Source of the DNA: Phyllobacteriaceae bacterium
GTDB taxonomy: Bacteria > Pseudomonadota > Alphaproteobacteria > Rhizobiales > Rhizobiaceae
Direction: 5' to 3'
Length of the DNA stretch: 64,000 nucleotides
NCBI GenBank assembly: GCA_024742765.1
Contig: JANSXT010000011.1
Span: 62,001-126,000, forward strand
Shown here: positions 55,881-64,000 of the stretch, one piece after another
Numbering within the stretch: the stretch's first letter is position 1
Layout of the letters: each line of letters begins with the position of its first letter
Notes under the pieces: model-generated
Database searches by the model: none
Told to the model about the DNA's origin: nothing
The model's input: only the letters and a program-made list of their open reading frames with translations
Translations under genes and position numbers: made by a program

Positions 55881-56600
55881 TCAGGCGGCGCGCAGGACGG
55901 CTTCGTCGATGGTCAGCAGCCGCTCCGGCGCGATGGCCGTCCGTGAGATGTGGCACCGAACCGCGAACGCTTCAACCCCGCGGGCGATGGCCCGGTCGAA
56001 TTCGCGCGCGTAATCGGGGTCCAGATCGCGGCACAGGCGGAATGTGTCGCAATCCGCCCGCTGGATCAGGAACACCATCACTGCGCGGTGGCCTTGTTCG
56101 GCCATGTCGCCCAGTTCGCGCAGATGCTTGGCGCCCCGCGCAGTTTTCGTGTCGGGAAATTCGGCGAGGTTCGGCGTGCGCCGCAAGTGGACGTTCTTGA
56201 CCTCGACATAGGCCCGCCCGCGCGCCGGATCGTCGAGCAGAATGTCGATGCGCGAATTCTGGCCGTATTTCTGTTCGCGCCTCAGAGTTTCGTAAGCGCC
56301 CAGATCGCCGATCATGCCGGCGCCGATCGCTTCCTCGGTCAGCCGGTTGGGCAGCCCGGTATTGATGCCGACGAGCGTTCCGTCCGCTTCGACGATTTCG
56401 AGGCGATGGGCATATTTGCGCTTGGGATCGTCCGAGCGCGACAGGAACACGCGGCTGCCCGGTTCGGTCAGCCCCATCATCGAGCCCGTGTTGGGCACCG
56501 ACACGGTGATCTCGTCGCCATTCTCAAGCGTCACGTCCGCGAGGAAGCGCTTGTAGCGGCGGATCAGCCGGGCCTCGATCAGCGGCGGGTCGAAAATCAT
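55881..56600 (-). CDS. sfsA: Sugar fermentation stimulation protein homologue
   Basis: A 239-residue SfsA-family protein: [62 protein letters not shown] and FLIQRADCD. The family has an OB-like N-terminal part and a nuclease-like C-terminal fold with a D-E-K set (RIDILL and YVEVKNVHL). Its role is not settled. It is 25 bases downstream of phaC. Confidence 0.95.
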   Translation of the reverse strand: MIFDPPLIEARLIRRYKRFLADVTLENGDEITVSVPNTGSMMGLTEPGSRVFLSRSDDPKRKYAHRLEIVEADGTLVGINTGLPNRLTEEAIGAGMIGDLGAYETLRREQKYGQNSRIDILLDDPARGRAYVEVKNVHLRRTPNLAEFPDTKTARGAKHLRELGDMAEQGHRAVMVFLIQRADCDTFRLCRDLDPDYAREFDRAIARGVEAFAVRCHISRTAIAPERLLTIDEAVLRAA

Positions 56601-56625
56601 GCGAGAGGATTGGAAAGGAAAGGCG

Positions 56626-58482
56626 TCACACCCGCACCTTCACATAATCGCCCGGCGCGTCGCCCAAGAGCTTCTTCTTGCCGCCGGAGCCCAGCTTGGT
56701 TCGCGCCGAAACCTCGGCATCGTCATGGCTTCTGATCCATTCATGCCAGTGCGGCCACCATGACCCCTCGGTCATCTCGGCGTTTTCGATCCAGGCTTCG
56801 AACGCGCCTTCCACCTTCGGCCCTGTCCAGAACTGGTACTTACCGCGATGGGGCGGGTTGACCACACCGGCAATGTGGCCCGAGCCGCCCATCACATAGG
56901 TGACCTCGCCGCCGAACAGTTTCGAGCCCTCGAAGACAGACAGAGCAGGCGCGATATGGTCCTCGCGTGTCGCCAGATTGTAGATCGGCAGCGTCACATC
57001 GCCGAGACTGACCGGCGCGCCACCCAGCCGCATCTCGCCCTTGGCCAGATTGTTTTCCAGATAGCAGTTGCGCAGGTAGAAGATGTGGTTGGCACAGGCC
57101 ATCCGCGTCGAATCGGCGTTCCAATAGAGAAGGTCGAAGGGCAGGGGGTCCTTGCCCTTCATGTAATTGTTGACGACATAAGGCCAGATCAGGTCGCCCG
57201 AGCGGAGCATGTTGAAGGCGGTCGCCATCTTCGAACCGTCGAGATAGCCGGTTTCCTTCATCCGCGTCTCGAGCGCGTCAAGCTGTTCGTCGTCGACGAA
57301 GACCTTCAAGTCGCCCGCATGGACGAAATCGACCTGGGTGGTAAACAAGGTCGCCGTGGCGATGCGCGTGTCGCCCTCGCGGGCCATCAGCGCCATGGCC
57401 GCCGACAAAAGCGTGCCGCCGACGCAATAGCCGATGGCGTTGACCTCGCTCTCGCCGGTCGATTTCTCCACCGTGTCGAGCGCGAAGAACAGGCCCTGCC
57501 GGATATAGTCATCCCAGTCCATCTGCGCATGGCGTTCGTCCGGATTCGCCCAGGAGATGACGAACACGGTATGGCCCTGTTCGACGGCCCATTTGATGAA
57601 GCTCTTGTCCGGATTGAGATCGAGAATGTAGAATTTATTGATCCAGGGTGGGCAGATCAGAAGCGGCCGCTTGAGGACCTTGTCGGTGGTCGGCTCATAC
57701 TGGATGATCTCGACCAGTTCGTTGCGCGCGACCACCTTGCCGGGCGTTGTGGCGATGTTCTTGCCGATCTCGAACTTCGAATAGTCCGCCTGGCGGATGC
57801 GCACCTCGCCCTTGCCGGTCTTCAGATCCTCGGCAAGCAATTCCATGCCGCGCACCAGGTTCTCGCCATTGGTCGCCACCGTCTCCTTGAAGACCTCCGG
57901 ATTGGAGATCATGAAGTTGGACGGCGACAGCGCATTGGTGAACTGGCGCACATAAAATTGCGCCTTGTGCTTGGTGTGCTCGTCCAGCCCCTCGGCATCG
58001 TCGACCAGATCGGTCGCCCATTTGGAGGTGATCAGATAGGCCTGCTTGAGAAACGAGAAGAAGGCGTTTCCGGTCCAGTCCTCGTCGGCAAAACGCTTGT
58101 CGCGCGGTGCGGCCGGAACCGCCTCGCCGACCGACGGATCGCCCATCCGTTTGATCGAATTGGCCCAGATGTCCATATAGCCCGAAAACAGCTTGGTCTG
58201 CGCCTCGATCGCCCGCTGCGGGTCCGACAGCCAATATTCGGTGACCTTGGAAAAGGTCTTGGCCATCTCGGCGGCGGGTTCTGAAATCGTGTCCTGCGCT
58301 TCGCCCTTTTCGCGCGGGCCGACCCATTCGGCGGCGGCATGGCCGGCGGCCTGCACCATCCGCGCCAGATTGCGCGCGAATGCCTCGGGGTCCTTGATCA
58401 CATAGGCATCGATCGCCTCCAGCCCTTTTTCAGGCTGATGTGCGGCGTCGTCATCGCGCGCCTTGGCACTCATCGTTTCCAT
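56626..58482 (-). CDS. phaC: Class I poly(3-hydroxyalkanoate) polymerase
   Basis: A 618-residue PHA synthase, polymerising (R)-3-hydroxyacyl-CoA into storage granules. The lipase-like box GYCVGGT carries the catalytic Cys353, and Asp and His of the triad lie further on ([31 protein letters not shown]). The long N terminus ([19 protein letters not shown]) is typical of class I. The start is taken at 58482 ([12 protein letters not shown]), with 58473 as alternative. No phaZ, phaA or phaB is near. Divergent from the lipoprotein gene. Confidence 0.94.
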   Translation of the reverse strand: METMSAKARDDDAAHQPEKGLEAIDAYVIKDPEAFARNLARMVQAAGHAAAEWVGPREKGEAQDTISEPAAEMAKTFSKVTEYWLSDPQRAIEAQTKLFSGYMDIWANSIKRMGDPSVGEAVPAAPRDKRFADEDWTGNAFFSFLKQAYLITSKWATDLVDDAEGLDEHTKHKAQFYVRQFTNALSPSNFMISNPEVFKETVATNGENLVRGMELLAEDLKTGKGEVRIRQADYSKFEIGKNIATTPGKVVARNELVEIIQYEPTTDKVLKRPLLICPPWINKFYILDLNPDKSFIKWAVEQGHTVFVISWANPDERHAQMDWDDYIRQGLFFALDTVEKSTGESEVNAIGYCVGGTLLSAAMALMAREGDTRIATATLFTTQVDFVHAGDLKVFVDDEQLDALETRMKETGYLDGSKMATAFNMLRSGDLIWPYVVNNYMKGKDPLPFDLLYWNADSTRMACANHIFYLRNCYLENNLAKGEMRLGGAPVSLGDVTLPIYNLATREDHIAPALSVFEGSKLFGGEVTYVMGGSGHIAGVVNPPHRGKYQFWTGPKVEGAFEAWIENAEMTEGSWWPHWHEWIRSHDDAEVSARTKLGSGGKKKLLGDAPGDYVKVRV

Positions 58483-58550
58483 CCCGTTCGTTTTGTTCCG
58501 GCCCGCTTCTTGCGGCGGTCTTGCTGACGCCATACTAGCGTTGCAGAAAG

Positions 58551-59063
58551 ATGACTATCAACCGGAACCAAGGCCTAACCGCTTTGTCTCATGTTACGAC
58601 AAAACTGTTGGTTTTCCTACGCGGCGCCCTTCTGGTGGCGCTGCCGGCCGGCTTGATGGTCGCCGGATGCACCTCGACATCGACCATCGACACCGCCTTT
58701 TCCGATGTCGGACCGCCGGTCGTCGCCACACCGCTTGATCCGTTGCCGGCCCCTTCCGAGCCGCTTGAGGCGCCGAACGCGCCCTACGAACCGGTTTCGG
58801 AGCAGCCCCTTTTGCCCGTCCCATCCTCCGGCGCGGCACGCGATACGGGCGCTTTCCCCAACATCAACAATGAGCCGCCGCCTTCGCAAAACCAGATCAC
58901 CGACGCCGAGCGCGCCGCCATGATGGCGGAGATGCAGGCGCTGCAGGCCGAACTCGATGCCGGGCGTGTCCCCGCCGGTACGAGCGCCGCGCGCATGGCC
59001 GAACTGCAGCGGCTCGCGGCCACCCATTCCGCCGAGGTGCTGCGCCGCATCGAAGGCGAGTGA
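58551..59063 (+). CDS. Small lipoprotein, hypothetical
   Basis: A 170-residue protein with an N-terminal hydrophobic segment (18-36) and a lipobox LMVAGC, giving Cys40 as the lipidated residue. A long Pro-rich linker follows (52-110), then a charged helix (118-165, DAERAAMMAEMQALQAELDA). Anchoring in the outer membrane with a coiled-coil-like C terminus is plausible. I know no family name. It is divergent from phaC by 68 bases and precedes alaC. Confidence 0.75.
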   Translation: MTINRNQGLTALSHVTTKLLVFLRGALLVALPAGLMVAGCTSTSTIDTAFSDVGPPVVATPLDPLPAPSEPLEAPNAPYEPVSEQPLLPVPSSGAARDTGAFPNINNEPPPSQNQITDAERAAMMAEMQALQAELDAGRVPAGTSAARMAELQRLAATHSAEVLRRIEGE

Positions 59064-59132
59064 TCGGCGCACCGCCCTCGCTTTTTGCCGTTTTGCAGGC
59101 TATAGCGCCCCTATCCCGACGAGAGCCGCGCC

Positions 59133-60350
59133 ATGGAAGAATTTCACAAGACAAAACGTCTGCCGCCCTATGTGTTCGAGCAGGTCAACCGGCTGAAGGC
59201 CAGCGCCCGCGCCGCCGGCCGCGACATCATCGATCTGGGCATGGGCAATCCGGACCTGCCGACGCCGCAATCGATCGTCGACAAATTGTGCGACACGGTC
59301 CGCGATCCGCGCACGCACCGCTATTCCTCCTCCAAGGGCATTCCCGGCCTGCGCAAGGCGCAAGCGGCCTATTATGCGCGCCGGTTCGGCGTGAAGCTCG
59401 ATCCAGAAACGCAGATCGTCGCGACCCTTGGCTCCAAGGAAGGCTTTGCCAACATGGCCCAGGCGATCACCGCGCCGGGCGATGTGGTTCTGTGTCCGGA
59501 CCCGACCTATCCGATTCACGCCTTCGGCTTCATCATGTCGGGCGGCGTCATCCGCTCGATGCAGGCCACCCCCGACGAGGGTTTCATGAAGGCGCTCGAC
59601 CGCGCTGTGCGCCACTCGATACCCAAGCCGCTGGCGGTGATCCTCAACTATCCGTCCAACCCCACGGCGCTGACGGCGACGCTCGACTTCTACCGCGAGG
59701 TCGTCGCGTTCGCGCGCAAGCACGATCTGATCATCCTGTCCGATCTGGCCTATTCGGAAATCTATTTTGACAATATGCCGCCGCCTTCGGTGCTCGAAGT
59801 ACCCGGCGCCATGGATGTCGCGGTCGAATTCACCTCCATGTCCAAGACGTTCTCCATGCCGGGCTGGCGGATGGGTTTTGCGGTCGGCAATGAACGGCTG
59901 ATCGGCGCGCTGACACGGGTCAAATCCTATCTCGACTATGGCGCGTTCACGCCGATCCAGGTGGCGGCAACGGCCGCGCTCAACGGCGATGGCTCCGACA
60001 TTGCCGAGGTGCGCGAGACCTACCGCAAGCGCCGCGACGTGCTGGTCGACAGTTTTGGCAAGGCCGGCTTCGATGTCCCCGCTCCGGAGGCGACCATGTT
60101 CGCCTGGGCGCCGGTGCCCGAGAAGTTCCGCGAGCTGGGTTCGCTCGAATTCTCCAAGCTCTTGATCGAAAAGGCCGATGTGGCGGTCGCGCCCGGCGTC
60201 GGCTTCGGCGAGCATGGCGACGACCATGTGCGCATCGCGCTGGTTGAAAACGAGCACCGAATCCGGCAGGCCGCGCGCAACATCAAGCGGTTTCTGGCGA
60301 GCGCCGACACGAACCTGCACAATGTCGTGTCGCTGAGCGCCCACCGGTAG
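59133..60350 (+). CDS. alaC: Alanine-glutamate aminotransferase AlaC-like
   Basis: A 405-residue PLP aminotransferase of class I/II, strongly similar in arrangement to AlaC (LPPYVFEQVNRLKASARA, GMGNPDLPTPQSIVDKL, HRYSSSKGIPGLRKA). Lys238 in SMSKTFSMPGWRMGF binds PLP. Alanine synthesis from pyruvate is the likely role, although annotation as LL-diaminopimelate aminotransferase is also seen for such proteins. It lies 21 bases before hom in a likely operon. Confidence 0.9.
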   Translation: MEEFHKTKRLPPYVFEQVNRLKASARAAGRDIIDLGMGNPDLPTPQSIVDKLCDTVRDPRTHRYSSSKGIPGLRKAQAAYYARRFGVKLDPETQIVATLGSKEGFANMAQAITAPGDVVLCPDPTYPIHAFGFIMSGGVIRSMQATPDEGFMKALDRAVRHSIPKPLAVILNYPSNPTALTATLDFYREVVAFARKHDLIILSDLAYSEIYFDNMPPPSVLEVPGAMDVAVEFTSMSKTFSMPGWRMGFAVGNERLIGALTRVKSYLDYGAFTPIQVAATAALNGDGSDIAEVRETYRKRRDVLVDSFGKAGFDVPAPEATMFAWAPVPEKFRELGSLEFSKLLIEKADVAVAPGVGFGEHGDDHVRIALVENEHRIRQAARNIKRFLASADTNLHNVVSLSAHR

Positions 60351-60371
60351 GACCCAAAGGGGATCAAAATC

Positions 60372-61730
60372 ATGAGTGAGAGTTTGCGGGTCGGGCTTGC
60401 GGGCCTTGGCACGGTCGGTGCGTCGGTGGCGAAAGTGATCGCCGAAAAGGCGGACGAACTGGCCGCCCAATGCGGCCGCCCGGTCGAGATCACCGCCGTC
60501 TCCGCCCGCGACCGGTCCAGGGATCGCGGCTTCGATCACACGCAAATGCACTGGTTCGACGATCCTGTCGCGCTGGCCCAAAGCAATCATATCGACGTGT
60601 TCGTCGAACTGATCGGCGGCGATGAGGGGCCGGCCCTCGACAGTGTAAGTGCGGCGCTCGATGCAGGCCGCCATGTGGTCACCGCCAACAAGGCGCTTCT
60701 GGCCAAGCACGGCGTCGAACTGGCGCGCAAGTCCGAAACGGCCGGTGTGATCCTCAATTTCGAGGCGGCGGTCGCCGGCGGCATCCCGATCATCAAGACG
60801 ATGCGCGAATCGCTTTCGGGCAACAAGGTCAGCCGCGTCTACGGCATCATGAACGGCACGGCGAACTACATCCTGACCCGGATGGAGCGCGACCGGATTT
60901 CGTTTGCTGAATGTCTCGCCGATGCCCAGCGGCTCGGCTATGCGGAAGCCGATCCGACCTTCGACATTGAGGGGCAGGACACGGCCCACAAGCTCGCCAT
61001 CCTCGCATCGATCGCCTTCGGCACACAGATCGCCGCCGATGACATCTATCTTGAAGGCATCTCCAACATCGCGCTCGGCGACATCGAGGCGGCGCGCGAA
61101 CTGGGCTACCGCATCAAGCTTCTGGGCGTCGCCCAGCGCACACCCAGCGGCATCGAACAGCGCGTCCACCCGACCATGGTGCCGCTCGGGTCGGTCATCG
61201 CCCAGGTGGACGGCGTCACCAATGCGGTGGCCGTCGAGGCCGATGTGATCGGCTCTTTGATGATGTCCGGGCCAGGCGCCGGCGGCAACGCCACCGCCTC
61301 AGCCGTGATCGGCGATCTGGCCGACATCGCCAAGGCCCAGCCCGGCCGTCAGCAGGCGCCGGCGCTTGGCCGTCCGGCGGACCTGCTCGAACCCTATGAA
61401 CGGGCCCGCATGCGCGCCCACGAGGGCGGCTATTTCGTCCGCCTGACCGTGCACGACCGACCCGGTGTCTTCGCCGCGCTGGCCACCCGCATGGCCGAAC
61501 AGGACATCTCGCTTGAATCGATCGTCCAGCATGGCGCCGCGCCCCATCCCGTGCCGATGGGTCCGGACAATCCCTATGGCGACGACCTCGACGGCACCGA
61601 TCCGAAGACCGTCATCCTGATCACCCATGAGACGACCGAGCAGGCGATCCGCAAGGCGATCGAAGGCATTCTGGAAGACGGGCATCTGGTGTCGCGCCCG
61701 CAGGTCATCCGCATCGAGCGGGCCGGCTGA
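60372..61730 (+). CDS. hom: Homoserine dehydrogenase
   Basis: A 452-residue enzyme reducing aspartate semialdehyde to homoserine for Thr and Met. The NAD(P) motif GLAGLGTVGASV is at the N terminus, MNGTANYILTRM is the active-site segment, and a C-terminal ACT domain (about 355-450) serves feedback inhibition. The ACT domain carries an extra loop of about 25 residues (HGAAPHPVPMGPDNPYGDD), rich in Pro and Gly, which makes the protein slightly longer than the usual 430. Confidence 0.94.
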   Translation: MSESLRVGLAGLGTVGASVAKVIAEKADELAAQCGRPVEITAVSARDRSRDRGFDHTQMHWFDDPVALAQSNHIDVFVELIGGDEGPALDSVSAALDAGRHVVTANKALLAKHGVELARKSETAGVILNFEAAVAGGIPIIKTMRESLSGNKVSRVYGIMNGTANYILTRMERDRISFAECLADAQRLGYAEADPTFDIEGQDTAHKLAILASIAFGTQIAADDIYLEGISNIALGDIEAARELGYRIKLLGVAQRTPSGIEQRVHPTMVPLGSVIAQVDGVTNAVAVEADVIGSLMMSGPGAGGNATASAVIGDLADIAKAQPGRQQAPALGRPADLLEPYERARMRAHEGGYFVRLTVHDRPGVFAALATRMAEQDISLESIVQHGAAPHPVPMGPDNPYGDDLDGTDPKTVILITHETTEQAIRKAIEGILEDGHLVSRPQVIRIERAG

Positions 61731-61853
61731 CGCACCGGCCAACCAATTGTCACCTAAATCGATTTTGTTTGGGGCAGGAGCGTTTTCGGCCTTTTGCCGG
61801 CGCCGCCCCTGTGGTCAGTGCGGGCCGACAAGAACAAGATCGGGTCCAATTTC

Positions 61854-62834
61854 ATGAACGAAACCATGCACACGCCGGGGTTGACCCGCGAACTGTCGCT
61901 CGAACTTGCGCGCGTCACCGAGCGCGCGGCGGTGGCCGCCGCACGGCTGCGCGGGCGCGGCGACGAGAAAGCGGCAGACCAGGTGGCGGTCGATGCGATG
62001 CGCGCCGAACTCAACCGCCTGCCGATCGCCGGCACGGTGGTGATCGGCGAGGGCGAGCGCGACGAGGCGCCGATGCTCTATATCGGCGAGGAAGTGGGCG
62101 CCGGCGGCGGCCCGGCCGTCGACATCGCGCTCGATCCGCTGGAAGGCACGACCGTGTGCGCCAAGAACCAGCCCAACTCGCTGGCGGTCATTGCCATCGC
62201 CACCAAAGGCAGCCTTCTGAACGCGCCCGACGTCTATATGGAGAAGATCGCCATCGGGCCGGGCTATCCGGACGGGCTGATCGACATCGACGCGACGCCG
62301 GCCGAAAACATCTATGCGCTCGCCAACGCCAAGAATGTGCCCGTCAACGAGATCACCGCCTGCATTCTGGATCGGCCGCGCCATGCCAAACTGATCGAGG
62401 CGGTGCGCGACACCGGCGCGGCGATCCGGCTGATCGGCGATGGCGACGTGGCCGGCGTGATCGACACGACCGATCCCGAAGACACATCGATCGACATCTA
62501 TCTGGGCACGGGCGGTGCGCCCGAGGGCGTTCTGGCGGCCGCCGCGCTGCGCTGCGTGGGCGGCCAGATGCAGGGCCGGCTCATTCTGGATACTGACGAG
62601 AAGCTTGCCCGCGCCGAACGCATGGGCGTCAGCGACCCCAAGCGCATCTATTCGATCATGGACATGGCGAGCGGCGATGTGCTGTTTGCGGCCACCGGCG
62701 TCACCGACGGCAACATGCTGGCGGGCGTTCGCTTTGCCCGGCAGTTCATCCAGACCGAGACGATCGTCATGCGTTCGCGCTCGCAGACCATCCGCGAAAT
62801 CACCGCGCGGCATCTGGACATGGAGAAATTCTGA
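61854..62834 (+). CDS. glpX: Fructose-1,6-bisphosphatase class II
   Basis: A 326-residue GlpX-type phosphatase of gluconeogenesis. Metal/substrate motifs: IGEGERDEAPMLYIGEEVG, DIALDPLEGT and GTGGAPEGVLAAAALRCVGG. The start at 61854 (MNETMHTPGLTREL) is the family start; the frame upstream is open but non-coding. The order hom-glpX-recJ is common in Alphaproteobacteria. Confidence 0.95.
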   Translation: MNETMHTPGLTRELSLELARVTERAAVAAARLRGRGDEKAADQVAVDAMRAELNRLPIAGTVVIGEGERDEAPMLYIGEEVGAGGGPAVDIALDPLEGTTVCAKNQPNSLAVIAIATKGSLLNAPDVYMEKIAIGPGYPDGLIDIDATPAENIYALANAKNVPVNEITACILDRPRHAKLIEAVRDTGAAIRLIGDGDVAGVIDTTDPEDTSIDIYLGTGGAPEGVLAAAALRCVGGQMQGRLILDTDEKLARAERMGVSDPKRIYSIMDMASGDVLFAATGVTDGNMLAGVRFARQFIQTETIVMRSRSQTIREITARHLDMEKF

Positions 62835-62892
62835 GCCGCGCCGGGCCGTCAGCGACGCTTGACGCTGCCCCCGGCAGGGGCGACATGGGGCG

Positions 62893-64000
62893 ATGACCAG
62901 CCGCCCCGCCTTTCTCGATGTGCGCCAGTCGGCCCGGCAGCGACGCTGGGTGGAAAAGCTCACGCCGGCACAGGCCAATATCGCGCTCGACATGAGCCAG
63001 ACGCACGGCATCGACGAGATCATCGCCCGTGTGATGGCGGCGCGCGGCGTTGCCGCCGACGAGGCGGCGGGTTTTCTCGATCCGACCATCAAGGCGCTGA
63101 TGCCCGATCCCTCGGTGATCACCGGCTTGAATGTAGCGGCCGCGCGGATCGCGCAGGCCATCATGAACGGCGAGCGCGTCGCCATCTTTGGCGATTATGA
63201 TGTCGACGGCGCGGCATCGAGCGCGTTGCTTTCGCGCTATCTCGTCCATTTCGGCGTGTCCGCTGACATCTACATTCCCGACCGCATCTTCGAAGGTTAC
63301 GGCCCCAACCCGGCGGCGATGGCCAAACTGGCCGAAAGCGCCGACCTGATCGTCACCGTCGATTGCGGCACCAACAGCGCGGCGGCGTTTGAGACCGTTG
63401 GGGGCACCGGCACCGACATCGTCGTGCTCGACCATCACCAGGTCGGCGGGCCGCTGCCCGATGTTGTCTCCGTGGTCAATCCGAACCGCGACGACGACAT
63501 GTCCGGCCTGACTTATTTGTGCGCGGCGGGCGTCGTCTTCATGACGCTGGTCGACGTTTCCCGCCAATTGCGCGGGCAGGGGCAGCGCGATCTGCCCGAT
63601 CTGATGGCGCTGCTCGATCTGGTCGCGCTGGCAACGGTCTGCGATGTGGTGCCGCTGGTCGGTCTCAACCGCGCTCTTGTCGTCAAGGGGCTGGCCGTGG
63701 CGCGCCGCCAGACCAATGCCGGCCTTGCCGCGCTGGCATCGGTGGCGCGCATCGGCGAACCGCTGGCGCCGTTCCATTTCGGCTTCGTCCTCGGTCCGCG
63801 CATCAATGCCGGCGGGCGCATTGGAGATGCAGCGCTGGGCGCGCGGCTCCTCACCACCGACGATTCCGACCGTGCGCGGGCTCTGGCCGGGGAACTCGAC
63901 GCGCTCAACGCCCAGCGCCAGGCGATCGAGGCCCAGATGGTCGAAGAGGCGCGCGCCGAGGCCGAGCGCGAACTGCAATCAGCCAATCCGCCCTCGGTGA
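62893..64000 (+). CDS. recJ: Single-stranded-DNA-specific exonuclease RecJ, N-terminal part
   Basis: A 5'-3' exonuclease acting in recombination and repair, cut by the right edge after about 369 codons of roughly 590. DHH-family motifs are visible: FGDYDVDGAASSALL, TVDCGTNS, VLDHHQVGGPLPD and GPRINAGGRIGDA. The ATG is 58 bases after glpX. Confidence 0.95.
   Translation, partial: MTSRPAFLDVRQSARQRRWVEKLTPAQANIALDMSQTHGIDEIIARVMAARGVAADEAAGFLDPTIKALMPDPSVITGLNVAAARIAQAIMNGERVAIFGDYDVDGAASSALLSRYLVHFGVSADIYIPDRIFEGYGPNPAAMAKLAESADLIVTVDCGTNSAAAFETVGGTGTDIVVLDHHQVGGPLPDVVSVVNPNRDDDMSGLTYLCAAGVVFMTLVDVSRQLRGQGQRDLPDLMALLDLVALATVCDVVPLVGLNRALVVKGLAVARRQTNAGLAALASVARIGEPLAPFHFGFVLGPRINAGGRIGDAALGARLLTTDDSDRARALAGELDALNAQRQAIEAQMVEEARAEAERELQSANPPSV

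Noticed and set aside
1-64000. CRISPR arrays
   Set aside because: No series of regularly spaced 25-40-base repeats was found on either strand.

Overview
The window is GC-rich (apart from one patch) and reads as chromosome of an alphaproteobacterium, most likely of the order Hyphomicrobiales (Rhizobiales). The reasons are the gene families and their order: pcm-tolC-popZ-like-valS, alaC-hom-glpX-recJ, a B12-dependent class II ribonucleotide reductase (nrdJ), an ATP12-type F1 assembly chaperone beside an acyl-CoA carboxylase beta chain, a DUF2336 protein, PHA synthase, and mosaic intergenic repeats of rhizobial type. The genus cannot be fixed from sequence reading alone. No rRNA, transposase, integrase, CRISPR array or prophage genes were seen. 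Three tRNA genes are present (Asn-GTT, Cys-GCA, Leu-GAG).

Layout. 1-3.5 kb: glycine cleavage operon gcvT-gcvH-gcvP (gcvP runs off the left edge) behind a tandem glycine riboswitch, all on the minus strand. 3.6-13.0 kb: a carboxylate-uptake locus. Minus-strand tctC-tctB-tctA, an AbrB-family membrane protein, a class III CoA-transferase and a citrate-synthase-fold citryl-CoA-lyase-like enzyme form one tightly packed operon. Next to it lie a periplasmic binding protein and a divergent TctD/TctE-type two-component system, so sensing, import, CoA activation and cleavage of a (tri)carboxylate appear to be encoded together. 13-21.7 kb: tRNAs, a small membrane protein, pcm, tolC, popZ-like, valS and a FadL-like outer membrane protein. 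21.7-23.6 kb: a small AT-richer accessory islet with dispersed repeats, an unrecognised 291-residue protein, an intrinsic terminator, a decayed copy of the 3' end of nrdJ, and a hicA-hicB toxin-antitoxin pair that starts 7 bases after the nrdJ stop. 23.6-32.9 kb: nrdJ with an NrdR-box-like site, then Nudix, MFS, gpt, a CinA-like protein, wrbA and an inositol-monophosphatase-family gene.

32.9-42.4 kb: a sugar or polyol catabolic island. A SorC-type regulator and a TIM-barrel epimerase are divergent from a binding protein, a two-NBD ATPase, two permeases, DhaK and DhaL, with an aldo/keto reductase convergent at the end. The DhaK/DhaL pair without DhaM points to phosphorylation of a short-chain ketose such as dihydroxyacetone or erythrulose. 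42.6-54.1 kb: tRNA-Leu, thrS, an acyltransferase, a three-repeat exported protein, a nitroreductase/flavin-reductase-like pair, a DUF2336 protein, parE, ATP12 and the carboxylase beta chain. 54.1-58.5 kb: an intergenic repeat mosaic and the minus-strand run phaC-sfsA-map-radC. 58.5-64 kb: a small lipoprotein, alaC, hom, glpX and the 5' part of recJ (cut by the right edge).

The least ordinary signals are the nrdJ 3'-end duplication around the hicAB islet, and the TTT-transporter operon that includes its own CoA-transferase, citryl-CoA-lyase-like enzyme and apparently a three-component sensor.
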